NCBI GenBank assembly: GCA_008921705.1
Contig: VFFE01007669.1
Coordinates: 5,343,633-5,407,632, forward strand
Direction of reading: 5' to 3'
Origin: Burhinus oedicnemus
Taxonomy: Eukaryota > Chordata > Aves > Charadriiformes > Burhinidae
Length of the DNA: 64,000 nucleotides
Part shown: positions 15,902 through 30,900 of the stretch, piece after piece
Layout of the letters: the number at the start of each line of letters is the position of its first letter
Numbering within the stretch: position 1 is the stretch's first letter
Made by a program: the position numbers and the translations under genes
The notes under the pieces: model-generated
Database searches by the model: none
Seen by the model: only the letters and a program-made list of their open reading frames with translations
What the model was told of the DNA's origin: nothing

Positions 15902-18900
15902 GTAAGAAGTTTATTCTTCAGTCAGCTCCTGATTTTATAAAGCATGTAAAATAGGTGGTGTGTGGCCTAAGTGGAGCAAATGGTCTACAGAATACAAAGC
16001 AAATAATCTGTGGAATAGATATAGAGTTATGTGGTACCTGCTGTTATGGGTATGCTGCCTGCAAAACAACTTTTCTGTAAAAACTATGTATAACAATCAC
16101 TTCTTTGCACCCTCTGTGAATTGTGATGCAAAGTTCCTCTGTGTCTGCTCTGTGAGACAGGCTTGTGCATGCTCAGTGTTGTGTCACTAGATGTGAAGAA
16201 AGGAAGGCACTGCTTGAAAAGCATACCATGGTTCTGAAACTGATGCTGAGCTGCCCAGTGCATTGTAAATGAGCAAGGTGCATACGCCCAGTACCCTTAG
16301 ATTATCCAAACTGTGCTGTATACATAAAACTAGCTCTTTATTCATTGTCATCTCAAGTGATGTACAGCAAATATTTTCTACATTAGCCCTCATGAAGAGA
16401 CTTCTTCTTTGAGGTCCCTGCAAACAAAAGCTGTGCTTTAGGTAGGATGTCTTTAACAACATCTCTTGAAAAGGAGCTAAATCCAGACCTGTTCTGGGGA
16501 CTAAGGAGTTGCCCTACAGCATAATTATATCTTCTAGTACATTTTCATTTCTCTAAACTATGTTCCCTTAGAGAGTATCCCAAGAATAGACATCAGCGTG
16601 ACAAGTTCATCTTACCATCCAGGGGCACAGCTGCCTCTCTCCCACAGGATTTGCAGTGTCTAAATTGTTGGAAGGCAAAAGTAAAGAACTATCCCCCCTC
16701 CTTTCAGGGAGCATGCACAGACTGCCAGTAGAGTCGTATTCCTTGATGAGACAGTGTCCAAGAGAACTAGTTGAATACTAGCAAATAGTTTGCAATGAAC
16801 ACGAGTTGACTTTTGGCAATAGTCCTGAATAATGTGTTTAGTGAAAACCATTTTGTCATCTGAGGGACTAAAAACTTGAGACTACTTCTTCAAGAGAAAG
16901 GCATAAATTGATATAAATTTACCAAGGAATTTTTGGACCCATATCAGTTCATGTCCCTGACTAGATGTATCAGTGGGAATAAGATGCTTATAACTCAGGA
17001 ATGATCAGGTCCCATGGGGTTCTAGGGTTTATGTTTCACATGTCTACAGAGGATTATGTACTTTAACAATAATCATTAACTAGACTGTGCATTTATTTTT
17101 CCTAACAGGTAACAGCTTCAAGAAATCAGAGTAAGTCTTATACACAAATGGAACGATCAGTATTTCTACAAATATTCAAAGAAGTTAATGTCATCGGAAC
17201 AAATTGATGCATTTATAGAATATATGTTACTTAATGAAAAGCTGTGCTCTAGGGGCTGAACTACCTTATTTGCTAGAACTGACACAGGTAGACCAAAACA
17301 GTCCTAGAAATCTTTAAAAACACAGAGTAATGGCAGCAAAATACGGTCTATCTTCTGAAAACGTTCTTCATACCCAAATTTATCTTTCTTCAGTACTTTT
17401 AGTTTGAGAAATGATTTTTTTCAGGAATTTTAATCAATCTTGATTAATTTCTCTTAAAGCTTAACCGTAAGATTTTAAAATAAAAGGAATTAGCTCACAT
17501 CATTTGAACTCGGATATTAAGATTTAAATGTAGGATTCTAGATAGTTAAGAGCTGAAATGACTTAGAGGCCTTGACCTTCAGCTATAATCTGAGACTTGA
17601 ACGGGGTTAAGAGCCTCCCTCTTCCTAGATCTTGGGACAACTCTGTAGCATTCTGGACATCCTAATGGGGGCTGTAATTTTTACCAGCCCTTTCTGACAC
17701 AGTGTACACAATCTGAGAACTACTCCTAGAATGAGGAAGCAAGAGAATCTCTTCATTTTTGTCTTTGTCAGGTTGCTCATCTCAGACAGCACCAGCCCAG
17801 TATTCAAGGTCTACCATGGTCCTCACACATATTTTGAAACCTAAGTTCTGTTGGACTTTCACATGTAACACACATATAGTCCTACCTACTATACATATGA
17901 AGCTTCCTTCAGGCTTTCTAGAGTCTGGTTTCTGAAAACTGTTCATGACAAATATAGCTAATATGGCTTGAATTAATTTGTTTCATTAAAAAAAATAATC
18001 CAAATTCAAAATCCCTACTCATTCATCACTGAACGTACACAGCTGATGATTACTATGATTACTTGCTAGAGTATGGATCCCATCCACAATGGTGCAACTA
18101 GTCCTTTATATTTTAACTGACCATACAGAATAGCAAGACATAATCTGAGCACGGAATAAAAACTTGTATGGTAGGGTGAGAGATTCTACTGCCACTAGGG
18201 ACATATGAACATACAGGCAATATAATTGGGAATGGGAACAGGACCTTTCTCTGTCTTAGAGAACGACTAGCCAACAGTTTGGATAGTGGGTTTTTCTCTA
18301 ACTGACCTCCAAGAATCTACAATTTTATAGCAACAGTATTTTGAGGAGCTGTTTATGAAACAAAGCATAAAGATTCAGATCATTTTAACCTAACCTCTGT
18401 TCTAAGTCCCTGTCTAAAATTTAAAAGAACCATCAAATCACTGGTTCCAAAGAAATCTGAAAGAAACAGCTTGTCTCTTAAAATTCTGGGAAAAATGTGT
18501 CAAATAAAATGTAATTTCAGAGAAGTAACCAAAAGAATAAAAGAATTAATGTAAAATCTTATCTTTTTTTGCTAGAAATTCCTATACATATGAAGAACCT
18601 TTTATAGAGAAGAAAAGGGAAAAGTGAGTTAAGTTCAATTCTGTGTACTGTCTTTGCAAATAGAACAAAATGTGTACTAAAATGCAAGTTGATAATTTTA
18701 TGTTTTCTGTTCTTGAAGGTCATCAGAAAAGAAAGAAAACAGTATTCGTATTGGCTTCTTTCAGCTGGTAATGAAAACAATGGCTATAAATATTTTATGT
18801 GTATTGTGCTCTAGAATAAGTGACAATAATCTATACGGTTGTTTTGGGGAATAGCTGTGACTAAGCCAAACTTTTAAGGATCAAACCATTTGGCATGAAA

Positions 18901-21900
18901 TCCTGCCATTAAAGTCAATGGGAATTTAATAGAACCATTTGTCATTTTGTCAGCCTGGTATTGATTATCGATATTTGTGTCATCATTGTTTATTAAACAC
19001 ATTATATTGAACCTACAGATAGATATGGGGAAGAGTTAAAATGCACAGCAGGAATCTAGGTGATCTTCGTTCATTCTGATTTCTGCCAAAAATTTGCTGT
19101 GTGATATTTGGCAAATAATTTAGCTTGTAATTACTCCATGGCTATTAGAAGATTTGGTAACTACAGAAACTTAGGAATGCACAATACTGCATGGTATGTC
19201 TAGCCTTTGATGGGTCTTGGAATCCCATAGGGTGCATCGAAATTTTAAAATTAATGTAGTAAAGAGATATCCAACACAGCAGCAGGCGGCTAAGAGGTTT
19301 TATTACTTCTGTTTTTCATGTAGTCTAGGCAATAATCCTGTAATGTGTTCAAACTAATATGGTCCTGACTGTAGTACTGGGCTAGAGCAGTTACATCCGC
19401 GTGGCTTGTACTCTACCTGGCTAAGTATCTCAACTCTTAGTTGGGTGGAGAGAACTGTCCACACAGAGGACTATGTCTGTCAAGCAGAGGGGTTTTGAAT
19501 TGTGTAGTCTATTTTGCACAGATGTTTAACTCCTGAAGTGCAGTTGGTAAACACAGTACGTTTGCATCAGATGTGCTAAGAGATTAGATATCACATATCT
19601 GTGCATTTTCTGTGTGGGTTTTTTTTAATCAAGGGAACTTCTAGACTCCTTATGAACAAGGTTTGCTACAGTTTTCTTCTGATATTTTTTGTAGAAAAAC
19701 ATTTTATTTATTTCTCTTTTGTGTTAACTTACTTGTTTTTTCCTTTATCTTGTCTCTGCCCTAATGTCTCTTTTCCATATGTGCTCCAAATTCCCACCCT
19801 TTCTTCTCTTGGATGCATTATAGCACCTACAGAACCTGGACAGGTTCTTCAGCGGGCTATGATTCCTCTTTACACTCCTATTTTAAAAATACATAGCATG
19901 TGATACTGATATTCTATATAGACACTTTGATCTATATATTTATGCATGACTTCAACCTGAGAATCAGACTTCACACAATCATGACAAAGGTAACTTAAGT
20001 CACTGTGTCTTAGCTGAGTCACCAGCTGCATGTGTGCATGCTCTTGGCCCGTGGCAAATGTAAGGTAATAGGACTAAGCTCGATCCTTTTTTTACTGCGT
20101 GCTATGTCATATTTCTATACATTTCTCCCAGATTAAGAGCCAATGCACAATTGCCTGGCTCAGCCAACAGGTTTTAGAATATTAATTAAGAGAACTTGCT
20201 CTGAGACATTTAGCTGGCTTTCTACCACAGCACACCAGACATTTGAGAAATTGGCTAACTATTCAGAGGCTCTACATAATGCCCTAAGGCTTTTTCCTCC
20301 TTTCCCTCTCCCTCTGTCCCCACAGGAAATCTGCAAAGCAGACTATATATATGAATTGTAATTACTATTTGTAATCTTTTAGCTAGTTTCTGGAAAGATG
20401 ATAATGTGGAATGATACTGAGCTATTAATGTTATATGATAATACATTCATTCACATGGTCAGATTCTGCTGTCAACTAAAAGGGAGCTCATAATAATTTA
20501 TAAGGCTGTAATCACAAGTGCAATTAGATTAGATTGGAGAGAAAGATTTGTCTTATTTCTGTATTGAAGAGACTTCTGAAATTTAAAGAGAATGATTTTG
20601 TATCTGATCAACCTGATTAATGATTTATCAGTATGCAACAAACATGAAGACTGCCTCTCAGCAGAGACCATATTTTTTTCCTGTCTCTTTAGTTTAGATT
20701 TTCTTCATCTATGGAAATTTTAATGATGGCTGTTGGTAGTTTCTGTGCTGTTGTTCATGGAGCAGCCCAGCCAGCTGTGTTGCTTGTGTTTGGTGCAATG
20801 GCAGACACATTTATTGAATATGACATTGAAATGCAAGAGCTTAAAGACCCAGGCAAGACATGTGTAAATAACACCATAGTGTGGATTAACGGTACTATTC
20901 ATCACAATGAAAAGAATGCCACAATAAGATGTGGGTAAGTAGTAGATGTATTAGTTTCTTTTCCTTCTTATTATGGCTTGTCAGAGAATGTATTGCTAGT
21001 GAAAGTCCACTTCAGCCTTTAAATGTTACATATTCTGGCCATAAGGCAGAAAAGGGGCATGGTTCTTGTTACAGAGTCCTGTTTCTGAGCTGGAGATCTT
21101 ACCTGGAGGAAAAGAAGGTGAGCTCAAGTCTTGGTCTTTCAACTGTAGATGTCAGCAAGGATATTCTTTGACGCTGATTGTTCTGATAACGGATCTGCTA
21201 CACATCTGAATTCATTAATCTGTTTTCTCTGATGACATTGTAGGTAATAATGACTTCTGGTCATTCTGGTTAGGACTTAGGTACCTATAGGTGCCTGCTG
21301 ACTTCTGAGCAAGTTAGCTAAACTTTAGTCATTAAAGAGAAATGAGCACTTCTAGGATACAAATTATCTCAACTTATGGGAGATGTCTAAGGCAGGTCAG
21401 CTGAACTGCCCTGTAAGAGTGCCTGTTTCTTTCCATTAACTATAATAAATGGAGTCTAGATGATTCATTCAGATACAGATATCTGTCAAAGCCAAATTTG
21501 AACCTGTAACCTTTCCTAAGGCTCATTTTTCAGTGCATCATTCTAAGAGTTTTCTAATCTGAGTGACATTTAATTAGATATTTAATTAGAATTAGAAGTT
21601 ACTTCTCTAAAGGTCTCTGAAATTCAGAGCACATGGGAAGTGATTCACATTCCTAGATGTAGGTGACTGGGGCCACATTATTTGCTCCAGGCTGTCTAAA
21701 CCAGCCCTCCGAGATGGGGCTGGCACATAGAATACAGGAATTGCTACAGACCTCCATTCCTCTAAAGCAGCAACTGTGCACCAGGCAGGATACATTAGAG
21801 CATTAAAAATGGTACTGGATATCTGTATCAGGCACCTGAGTTGTTTCCATGATTGTTTTTTTTTGCAAGAGATCAGGTCAGGTGCATAGTGTTCCCTTTT

Positions 21901-24900
21901 GGCTTAAAATTTCAGCGTACCAAATTCTGGGTAAACAGAATAAAATTTGCTGTCTGCAGGATGTTAAAAAGTTGTCTAAAAGCATAACCGATAATGACCT
22001 GAAATGCCTATTTCAAAGTAATCTAAATGCAATAGCAGCAACTCAATGACCTTCACTGATATTAGAAGTAATTTAATACTCCTACGTGAGCTAAAAGAAA
22101 TGAACATGTCAGATTAGCAAGCTTATGGTACAAAGTAATACTTGAATTGACTTTAGCAGCCCTCATTTCTCTCTGTTTAAATCTGAGTGTTATTAGTTGG
22201 TATAATAGCACAAAGCGAGTACATTCAACATCTAATGAAAACTTGTTAGGCAGCTCTTCCTTGAAACACCCTCTCACCTGCGGTGTTTCGGAGCACGCAG
22301 GCTGGTGAGGTTTCTCAGAGGCTGCAGGGCTGCTCCAAGACGGCAGAGCATTTCCTGGTACCAGCGCAACAGGCAGAGCAAGCAAACCAGCCACTGCTAG
22401 CAATAGCCTCAGTATTGGGAAACAATGCCTCAGCAAAACAAGCTGACTTGCCAGCTGATGTGACTCTAACTTGAAGAAACACCAGACTACAAATTTGTGA
22501 GAAACTTAAAACAGTATTGATAACTTTGTTTTTCTTTTTTTCAGGCTGCTGGACATTGAACAAGAAATGACCAAGTTTGCAGGTTACTATGGAGGAATTG
22601 GTTGTGCTGTACTTGTGTTAGGATACCTCCAAGTCAGTATTTTGTTCCCTGCTTTGATTTCAAAGTTTAAATCACTAAATAATTAAATTTATAATAATTA
22701 TGTTCCCTCTAACTGCTTAGTCAGCTGTCCATTTGAGCAGAGCAGACGCTTTCAGTTCTCATTCTGTCAGCTGAAATAGGGTAGCCCTGGCAATCTGAGA
22801 CCTCCTTGGATTTGTGCATGAGTGCCTTTGTACAAGGATACATTTTACCCAGTGAGATGAATGCATGCTGCTCCTTTCACACCACAAGAAATACTTGTTT
22901 AAGTGTGGTTACTATGAAATCCACATGCCCTCCCAAAATAATAGCTGAAAGACATGCAGATTCCCAGGAGGCATCTCAACTGTGTTGAGCCCTGTGTTTC
23001 TATTATAGAGATACTACTCCTAGTGTAAAACTAGTGCTGGAGAAGAATCATACCCTACATATTCTGTAGTAATGGTTCAATCCTTATGACTGAGACGAGC
23101 CACAAGCTTGGATGATTCCTGCATAATCTGCTACGGGGTCCACTGCTTTTGAAGCTTTTTCTAATTGGAAAAAATCACTTGTCATTCTCCTTCCTGAAAA
23201 CTATTCCAGAGTTTTGCTGAGGTAGGATGGCTGCCATCGCTATATTACTTACAGCTGTAGATGGAAAATTTTTTGTCCGTATTACATTCATGTAATAGCA
23301 CAAGGAATTTAACTTACATCTCCTCTCAGCCTGTCAGAACTGAGACAAATGTTTCATCCAGAGGCTTTATAAAATTGTTGGATTATATAAAGATCAAAGG
23401 CATAAACCAATTATCATGTCTGTGTAGCTGGAATATATTTTACCTGAATAGTAATTTTATCAACAACCAAATTGTTCTTTCCCATTTTAGCCAAATTGCT
23501 TTTTCCCATTTGTTGGGAGTAGAAAGATTTTTTACTGCCATTTATAAGCCACATTATGCTCTTCCCAGATCTGCTTTTGGGTTATGGCTGCAGCTCGTCA
23601 GATACAGAAAATCAGAAAAGCTTATTTCAGGAAAGTAATGCGAATGGATATAGGCTGGTTCGACTGTACATCTGTAGGAGAACTGAACACCCGAATTTCT
23701 GAGTAAGTAATCTAGAAAAAACATATGCAACAGAGAACATTTTGCACTTTTTTCCAACCACAACAGCGTGCCAATAACTAGGCATTTGACAGACACCTAA
23801 TATCAAATACCGCTATGTTCCTGGGAGCAGGGACAAGGCTGATTATCTTCCCCCATCTTCAAACTGAGAGCCGTAACTGTTAAGCCACAATTACTTCCCT
23901 TGTCTATCAGCAAATGTGGGGCATTTTTTGTTGTGTTTTGGAGTGGGGTTTTTTGCAAGCTTGTCCTATCCTTCCCTTCTCCTCCTGTGCCCAGTCTTTT
24001 CAGAGTAATCTGTAATTTGGCTGCCGCTACACACTCCCCTGAAGCTGGAGATGTGGGTTTGAGCCCTCTCTCACTTCCCAGAAAGGAAAATTATATTAGG
24101 GGCACACTTTGTTTTTGTTGGCTTTTAAGAGAGAAGAGTGAGCCTTGCTTAATCTTCTGCTAAAGAAGACACAAGCACCTACCTTTAGAAAGGGACCCAA
24201 GGCAGACGGAGAAACCTTCTTATACTGGGTAAATATTTAGCCCTGACGAGTTTAAGGCTTGCTCCTTTTCTTAGCGGTTCCTGTTTACAGGCTGAAGGCA
24301 GCTGCGAGGTAATAAGCATGCTGACTCTAGATGGCTCCCTGTTCTCAGTCGCGCCTGTATAATCGTAGTCACATTGCAGATGACTTTTCTGTAGTTGAAG
24401 GGGATTTTATTTGCCTTTACTCACTGCCCAGTGGTATCTATGACTTTCTGTGGTTTTCTTTTCATCAGGAATAAATGCCAAGTGTAAGTCGCTGTGAGGA
24501 ATTTCTCTGGCAAAAAATAGGAACCAAGCATGTATTTGTCTAATAAATAACACTTAGTTCCCTGTTTTTTTGAACAACATTGTCCTGTGCCTACAAAAAG
24601 CTTCCTGACTGCAAAAAACATTCTCCAGAAGAAATATAAACATGTTCTTCAACTCACCACTCCTAAATTTTTCAATAGAGGACTGGAATTTCTCTTGATA
24701 TATCAATGAGCTAACAACTTTAAACCTCGATACCACTTCCTCCTATTTATTCCAGGAATTCCCAGTTCTTCTGATCTCAGGGGTGACATAGTAGCCAAGA
24801 GTGGCAGAAGTATAATGACTGTCTTGCTTTAAGATATTTTTTCTGTGTTGGCAATGCGTAAGAGAGAACAAATGAATTCTGCAGCTGTCTAGGGGTTGAA

Positions 24901-27900
24901 TGATGTTAACCACTGCACTGCTGTCCCGCATGTGATAGAGCTGTTTTCCCACTGCCTCCAGTGATAAAGTAGCCCTCCTCAGTTTCCCCACTTTCCCTCC
25001 CATTTAGGGAATAAACTACCTGATAGGGTGAGAGAGGAACTGGGAGGTGATGGAAGGTAGAACTGGAAGAGAGTTACAGCCCTCCTCCCTTTTCCTGGCC
25101 ACTCAGCAAGATGGTATGGTGCATTCTCAGTGCCTCATGAGGGGAGAGATGCCATATCAGCTATACCATTTTTCCATTATCAAACAGCTGCATCCAGCTG
25201 GGATGTCTCTGCTCCCTTCTGTGAATAAGCTGGGGTAGAGTCGTAAGAACCAGCTAGTGAATGAGTCTGCTGGCAGGATGACTTTTCCTGGGAAAAGACA
25301 GCATCTTCTCTGCAGAATTAATGCATAAAAGCCTTCTGCCATTGCAAAGGCACCAAGTTTTCTCACTGTAGCCCAGGGTCTTTGGAAGGCATGGTGGTGG
25401 AAAGAATAGGGATGAGGAAAGGCCCTCTCCAAGGGAAAGCAACTAACCCAAATGTGGCCAAAACCTGCAACACAAATGAAAGATATACTCACTAATCTTC
25501 TGTTGGGTTTTGTTGTGTTTTTTCCAGTGATGTTAACAAAATTAATGACGCTATCGCTGACCAAGTAGGAATTTTTATCCAGCGCTTAACCACCTTTGTG
25601 TGCGGATTCCTACTGGGCTTTGTCAGTGGCTGGAAATTGACCTTGGTTATCATTGCAGTCAGCCCTCTACTTGGGGTTGGAGCAGCTGTCTATGGCTTGG
25701 TAAGTGAATTGTGAGAGGTCCATGTTGAGGTATGATGAGGAAGGTCATGCCATAGAGCTGGGAAGACTGGTGTAAGAGAAGGCTATTACGCTCCTTTGAA
25801 GTTAAGAGCAGCAGATTGTGGTCACATCAGCACTGGGGGTGGGGGAGCAGGGAGCTGGGCTTTGCTCCCGCTTTGCTCATTCTGATTCCCGGAATAATAT
25901 ATCCTGCTTCTAAGATGGGAGTGTAAGCATATCTTCTGTTGGGTCCTGTGGGTGGATATTATGATTGCTGAGATCAGAACCCGGCCTACACCTTCTCACT
26001 ATTACTACACACCTGGTTTACATGGTTACTAGACACGGGGCTTGATTCTCTATGTAGACTAGGGCCTCTTAGAGATGATCAAGTTTCAGAGCTGTCAAAT
26101 AGTTGAAAACAACTGCTCAAACTTACCTCAAGCTGTCTCTGCTCCTGGCAGCTGCTGTGTCCTCTCCTAGTTGTTCCTTTTCTGCTTCTCCATCCGCTCC
26201 GTACAAACTCCTGTCACTGTGCAGAGGAAGGACAGTGAAGAGGGAAAATGCAGGATCCTCTGCCCTCTGACCTCCTCTCCCACACCCAGCAGGGCTGGGC
26301 AGTTCCTGCTCCTCCTCTGCACTCTCTCACACCCTGCTCTTTGGTTGGGTTCAGCCCTTTGGCTATCTCACTTCTTTCACGTCAGGAACAGTTTGCTATC
26401 ATTTTGCTATCAAACCTCTAATGTAACTGACTAATTTCTTGTCTTTCTGCTTTCCTTTAGCACCTTGTGCTGGCTACAAGTAGATGACATGGATAATGAC
26501 TCAGTGTGAAGTGGGAGAGAAGAATCCTGGCAGGGAATGAAATAAACACCAAAATGCCCCTTTCCTTCATTTGCAATTTCTTTCTGAGCTCATTCCCCTT
26601 TATGATTGTAATTTCCCCTCTTTCCATTCTTATTTCTCTGCCCTCATCTCTTTCCTTTCACACACCTGCTGTTAAGTGTTTCCTCCCTACGAGCGTTTCC
26701 ACCTTAAGTCTTTGTTTTTTACCATAAGGAAAACAGACCCAAGGTCAATCTAGCCTGGTTTCGGGTCTCCAAAAGTGGCTAATAGATGCCTAGGGTAGGG
26801 TACTGGAAGAGAGAAAGAAAATAATCACGCTACGATTTCTACTGATACGTCGTTCCCAAGCCAATGTGGTATCTTTGTGTAGAATTGTACGTGACTACAT
26901 TTTCTTCCATTAATTTGAACATTTTTTTTTTTGAGCCTAAGTAAGCTCTTGGCATCCAATATGCTCTGGGCTGCTGTGTAGGGACCTGTTTGCTGTCAGC
27001 CCAAGAAACAAAGCACAGTGGTGGGCAACATCTCTTTCAGTCCTCCCCCATCAGTACCATTACCTCTTCTTCCTGAAGCTGGGCTCTGCCACAGTAGCTA
27101 AAGGGCTGCTCTTACCGCTTAAGCTCCCCCTTCCTCCCACCATGCACAAACCCTCAGTCTGCTCAAGCCCAGTTAGCAGCAGAGAGAGAGGGAGGGAGGG
27201 AAAGCAGATGTTGTCAACTGCTCTTTCTAGCTACCTGGAGCAGAGCTCTTGGCCAAGGGGATAACTGTTCTGCAAAACGTATGCTACAGAGCTATATGTC
27301 CTAATACTAGAAGACAGAGGTCTTCGAGTGTGCAACGTGCCTAATAAAAACCTGCTTGGAGCAGAGGATGTGACCTCACGCAAAGCAGACAGAACAGTGT
27401 GGCAGCCAGCAATGCTCACTGCTGTCCTTGTCTGCACATACAGTTTAGGTGTAACCAGCACTTCTTATGCTTTTGTAGGCTGTGGCAAAACTAACTGGCC
27501 GAGAATTAAAGGCTTATGCAAAAGCTGGAGCTGTGGCTGATGAAGTGCTCTCATCCATCAGAACAGTAGCTGCTTTTGGTGGGGAGAAGAAAGAAGTTGA
27601 AAGGTTTGTTTGGACAAATTGTAAGGCCTCTGATTTCTTTTTTCCTGTAGCAATGTAACACCGTAATGCACTTCAGAGTCATGGCAATTAGTCTCTAAAT
27701 TCTACAACAACGACCATCTGTTTGCTTTGAAAATTATACGCATGTATGTTACAGAAACTTAGGTTTCAAATAACATTACACATGCAAAACCAGTTTCATA
27801 ATTCAATCAGTGAAATAAAACATCGTCAATACTATCTTGAAGTCATTCCCACTTGTAAGAACATACTGTCAACTTTTCCCCTAAACATTGTCTGATATAT

Positions 27901-30900
27901 CACTTTTGCAGCACATCTGAAAACTCTGGATACTTTCAAGCTAAGTAAGAGAGTTAGTGCGAGCAAGACATAATGATTTGATGATGCTAAGCTGCAAATT
28001 TCTCTTAAATTCTTTTAAAATATAACATGGCTGTAGGACATGCTCTGAAGCATTGGCCAAATTCTCAAATCCTGTGTCACACTACTAAAACCCCAAACTC
28101 CATGGCAAGGTATCTGCAGTGAGTGTGGCTTTTCTTGTGCTTCTTACACTAGAACATAGAAGGATTTAATGATCTGGGAGCACTGCCTGTTTAAACAGTG
28201 GTCTCTCACTTCAGATGGAGAGGTATCAACCTTATGTGGACCCTCTGTTAACTGTAGCACAGCAGGTCATTGAAGATGCCTCATTTTTTTTGGTCTTTGC
28301 TCAGTTTGAATTTTCTATGAAATTAATTTCATCCTCTTTTATTTTTTTCTCTTTCTATAGATATGATAAGAATCTGGTGTTTGCTCAGTACTGGGGAATT
28401 CGAAAAGGAATAATAATGGGATTATTCACTGGTTACATGTGGCTTATAATTTTCCTGTGTTATGCATTAGCCTTTTGGTATGGCTCTAAACTTGTCCTTG
28501 AAGAAGAAGAGTATTCACCTGGCACTCTTCTGCAGGTACCCATTTTAGCTTGATGCAACTTTTCTGGACTGTTTCTTAAAACATTAATTCTGGAACACAT
28601 ATTTGTAGTGTTCTGATATCTGGTGGCTTTTAAAGATCATTACTCAGTATATGTATGAAAGTATATGACACAATTGGATAAGATTAAAAAAAAAATCCAT
28701 GTTTATCTTAAAGATTTGAAATGCTTCAGAATGCTTTAGTTTGACAGCCTGCAACACAATTGGCAGAGGCTTGAAACTAGCTTTCCCATTTTGTGGGTCA
28801 GCATGTGGCTTCTGGGATATTGGCTTCTCTGAAGAGCTTACTTGGTGATGAAAAACCCCATTGTGGTAAAGAGAAACCTGACCAAAGAAAGTTTTATCAA
28901 ATATAACCTCTCTTTCATGAACAATTTCTGTTCCTTTGAATCACCATTTTCTGTTGCTAATTGCCCACCCAGCTCTATAGATGACAAAGAACATGTAAAC
29001 ATATATGCTGATAAAAACACACATGGCTGCGGCTCCTGCATTGTATATAAAAACCATACTAACCTGCATGGCACTCATGCATCCACTTCTGCACAGTAGA
29101 TGCTTTAGATACTGATGACCTAAATGCAATAAAACCAACATCTACAGGTATTTTGGTTATTTGCTTTAAGCCAGAACTGCCCAAATGGCAGGCTGCAGTC
29201 CAGACCCAGAGTAAATTTTTCCTGAACCTTGATAGGTCCCGGGTGTTCTGATGACACATCTATTTCTGATCTTTCTCTGCCTGTTGCACACCATGAGACC
29301 TCCTAACCACCAGCAGCACGCAGTGCAAAATTTCCTGTTAAATGGACCTTGGCAAATTACTTTGAGAACATTGTAAAATTGAGTCATTCTGTTCAAGGGG
29401 GATGTCCCTCACAGGAAATCATTTGCAACTGCTCTTGACACCAGTAGTTGATACAAGGTAGTGCTGTGAAAAACAAAGTGAGCAATTTCCTTGCCTTGCA
29501 GATGATAACTATGGCAAACATAACTATGACAAATGGCAAACAGTGGGGAGCTACCCTGTAGCTGAGAAATTGTAGTTGTCAATGGAGAGACTCTCTCTTA
29601 TGCTCCTGTTCTTCTCTCCGTTTCCAGTCAACTTCCTTGTACTTCATGTTTTCTACCATACACTCCTAGTCTGGCAGGGGGGAGGAGGTACAAAACGTTT
29701 AAATATGCTTTTCCTGGTCTCTGAAAAAATGTTGTGCACCAGCCATACTGCATTGAGATACACTAGGCATTGCCTTCCCTTCTTCTTCTATCAAATGTAC
29801 AGAACCTGCTCCCTCACGTTCATGATGGATTCTAACATGCATATAACCTAATTGCTTTGGGACTCATTCACACAAGAAAATGAGTTTGTAGTAAATTTGA
29901 GTATGAAATTATGGCGCGATCTATACATCACAGTGTAGATGTTTGCAGCGCACAGTATGTGTACAGTAGATTCTTCCACTTTAGCCATGGGGTTATTCTC
30001 GGTAAACATCGCTATAGTGCAAGGGAAAACTGAGTCCTGTGTACTTCTGTTTCTTTCTCAACAGTAGTTTCCTTGCTCATTTATCCTGAATACTGTTTGT
30101 GTTGTATTCAAAAGGCTAGCTGAGTCCTTGGTTGCTTCTTAACAGAATTCTCAGGTATTGCCAAACTACAACAAAGGATTACATACCGGTTCTCCTAATA
30201 CTCAGGGTGAACATTCAAGAAAAAATGGACCAAAAGCCTACCCCAAAGATATTATCCAAACCTTTATAATCTGCTCTGCCAAACCACTCCTATAACTGAA
30301 AAACTAAGGAAAATTCTAGGAAAAAAATCCTCATTCTGACAAGCACACTCTGGTATATTAGCACTGAGAAGAATAAGGTACACTTACAATACAATGCAGC
30401 TCACTTCTTGTTGTAAAAACAGACAATTACTGCGTTTGCATGTGTGTGGTATATAAGTGGCACTTCAGTAAATTTACCTCAGTAAATATCTGGGTGCACA
30501 CGTTTTTAGGTCAGGGCAAATATGAAATAAGTTGATTTATGTCCATCTGGAAGCAAAGTTATGAAAGACAGTGAAAATCCTTTCCAAGATGCATTTGTTT
30601 ACTTTCTTGTGGGCTAATTATGCTCATATAGTGAATCACTGCAGCTCAGCTGACAGAGGTCATTAAGCCACTGTAGTTTGATTTTTCTAAGCTCTAAACA
30701 AATAAAAATGTGATGTCATATTTTGTTGATTTCTTTTTCCACTTCTTCAGGTTTTCTTTGGTGTTTTAGTAGGAGCTTTAAACCTTGGCCAGGCATCTCC
30801 CTGTCTGGAAGCCTTTGCCACTGGCCGTGGGGCTGCAACAAACATTTTTGAGACAATAGATAGAGTAAGTAATGAATTTCTAAGCTGTGTCACTTTGTAG

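Noticed and set aside
22062..22436. Minus-strand 124-codon frame beginning with a hydrophobic stretch like a signal peptide.
   Set aside because: Lies within ABCB11 intron 5, shows no similarity to a known family and has no supporting promoter or splice structure.
27181..27202. GA-rich run (GAGAGAGAGGGAGGGAGGG).
   Set aside because: Short imperfect simple sequence, too brief to call a functional element.
28215..28360. Open frame running in phase into ABCB11 exon 10 with its own ATG.
   Set aside because: A strong acceptor at 28360 matches the human exon edge, and the upstream residues have no counterpart in ABC transporters.
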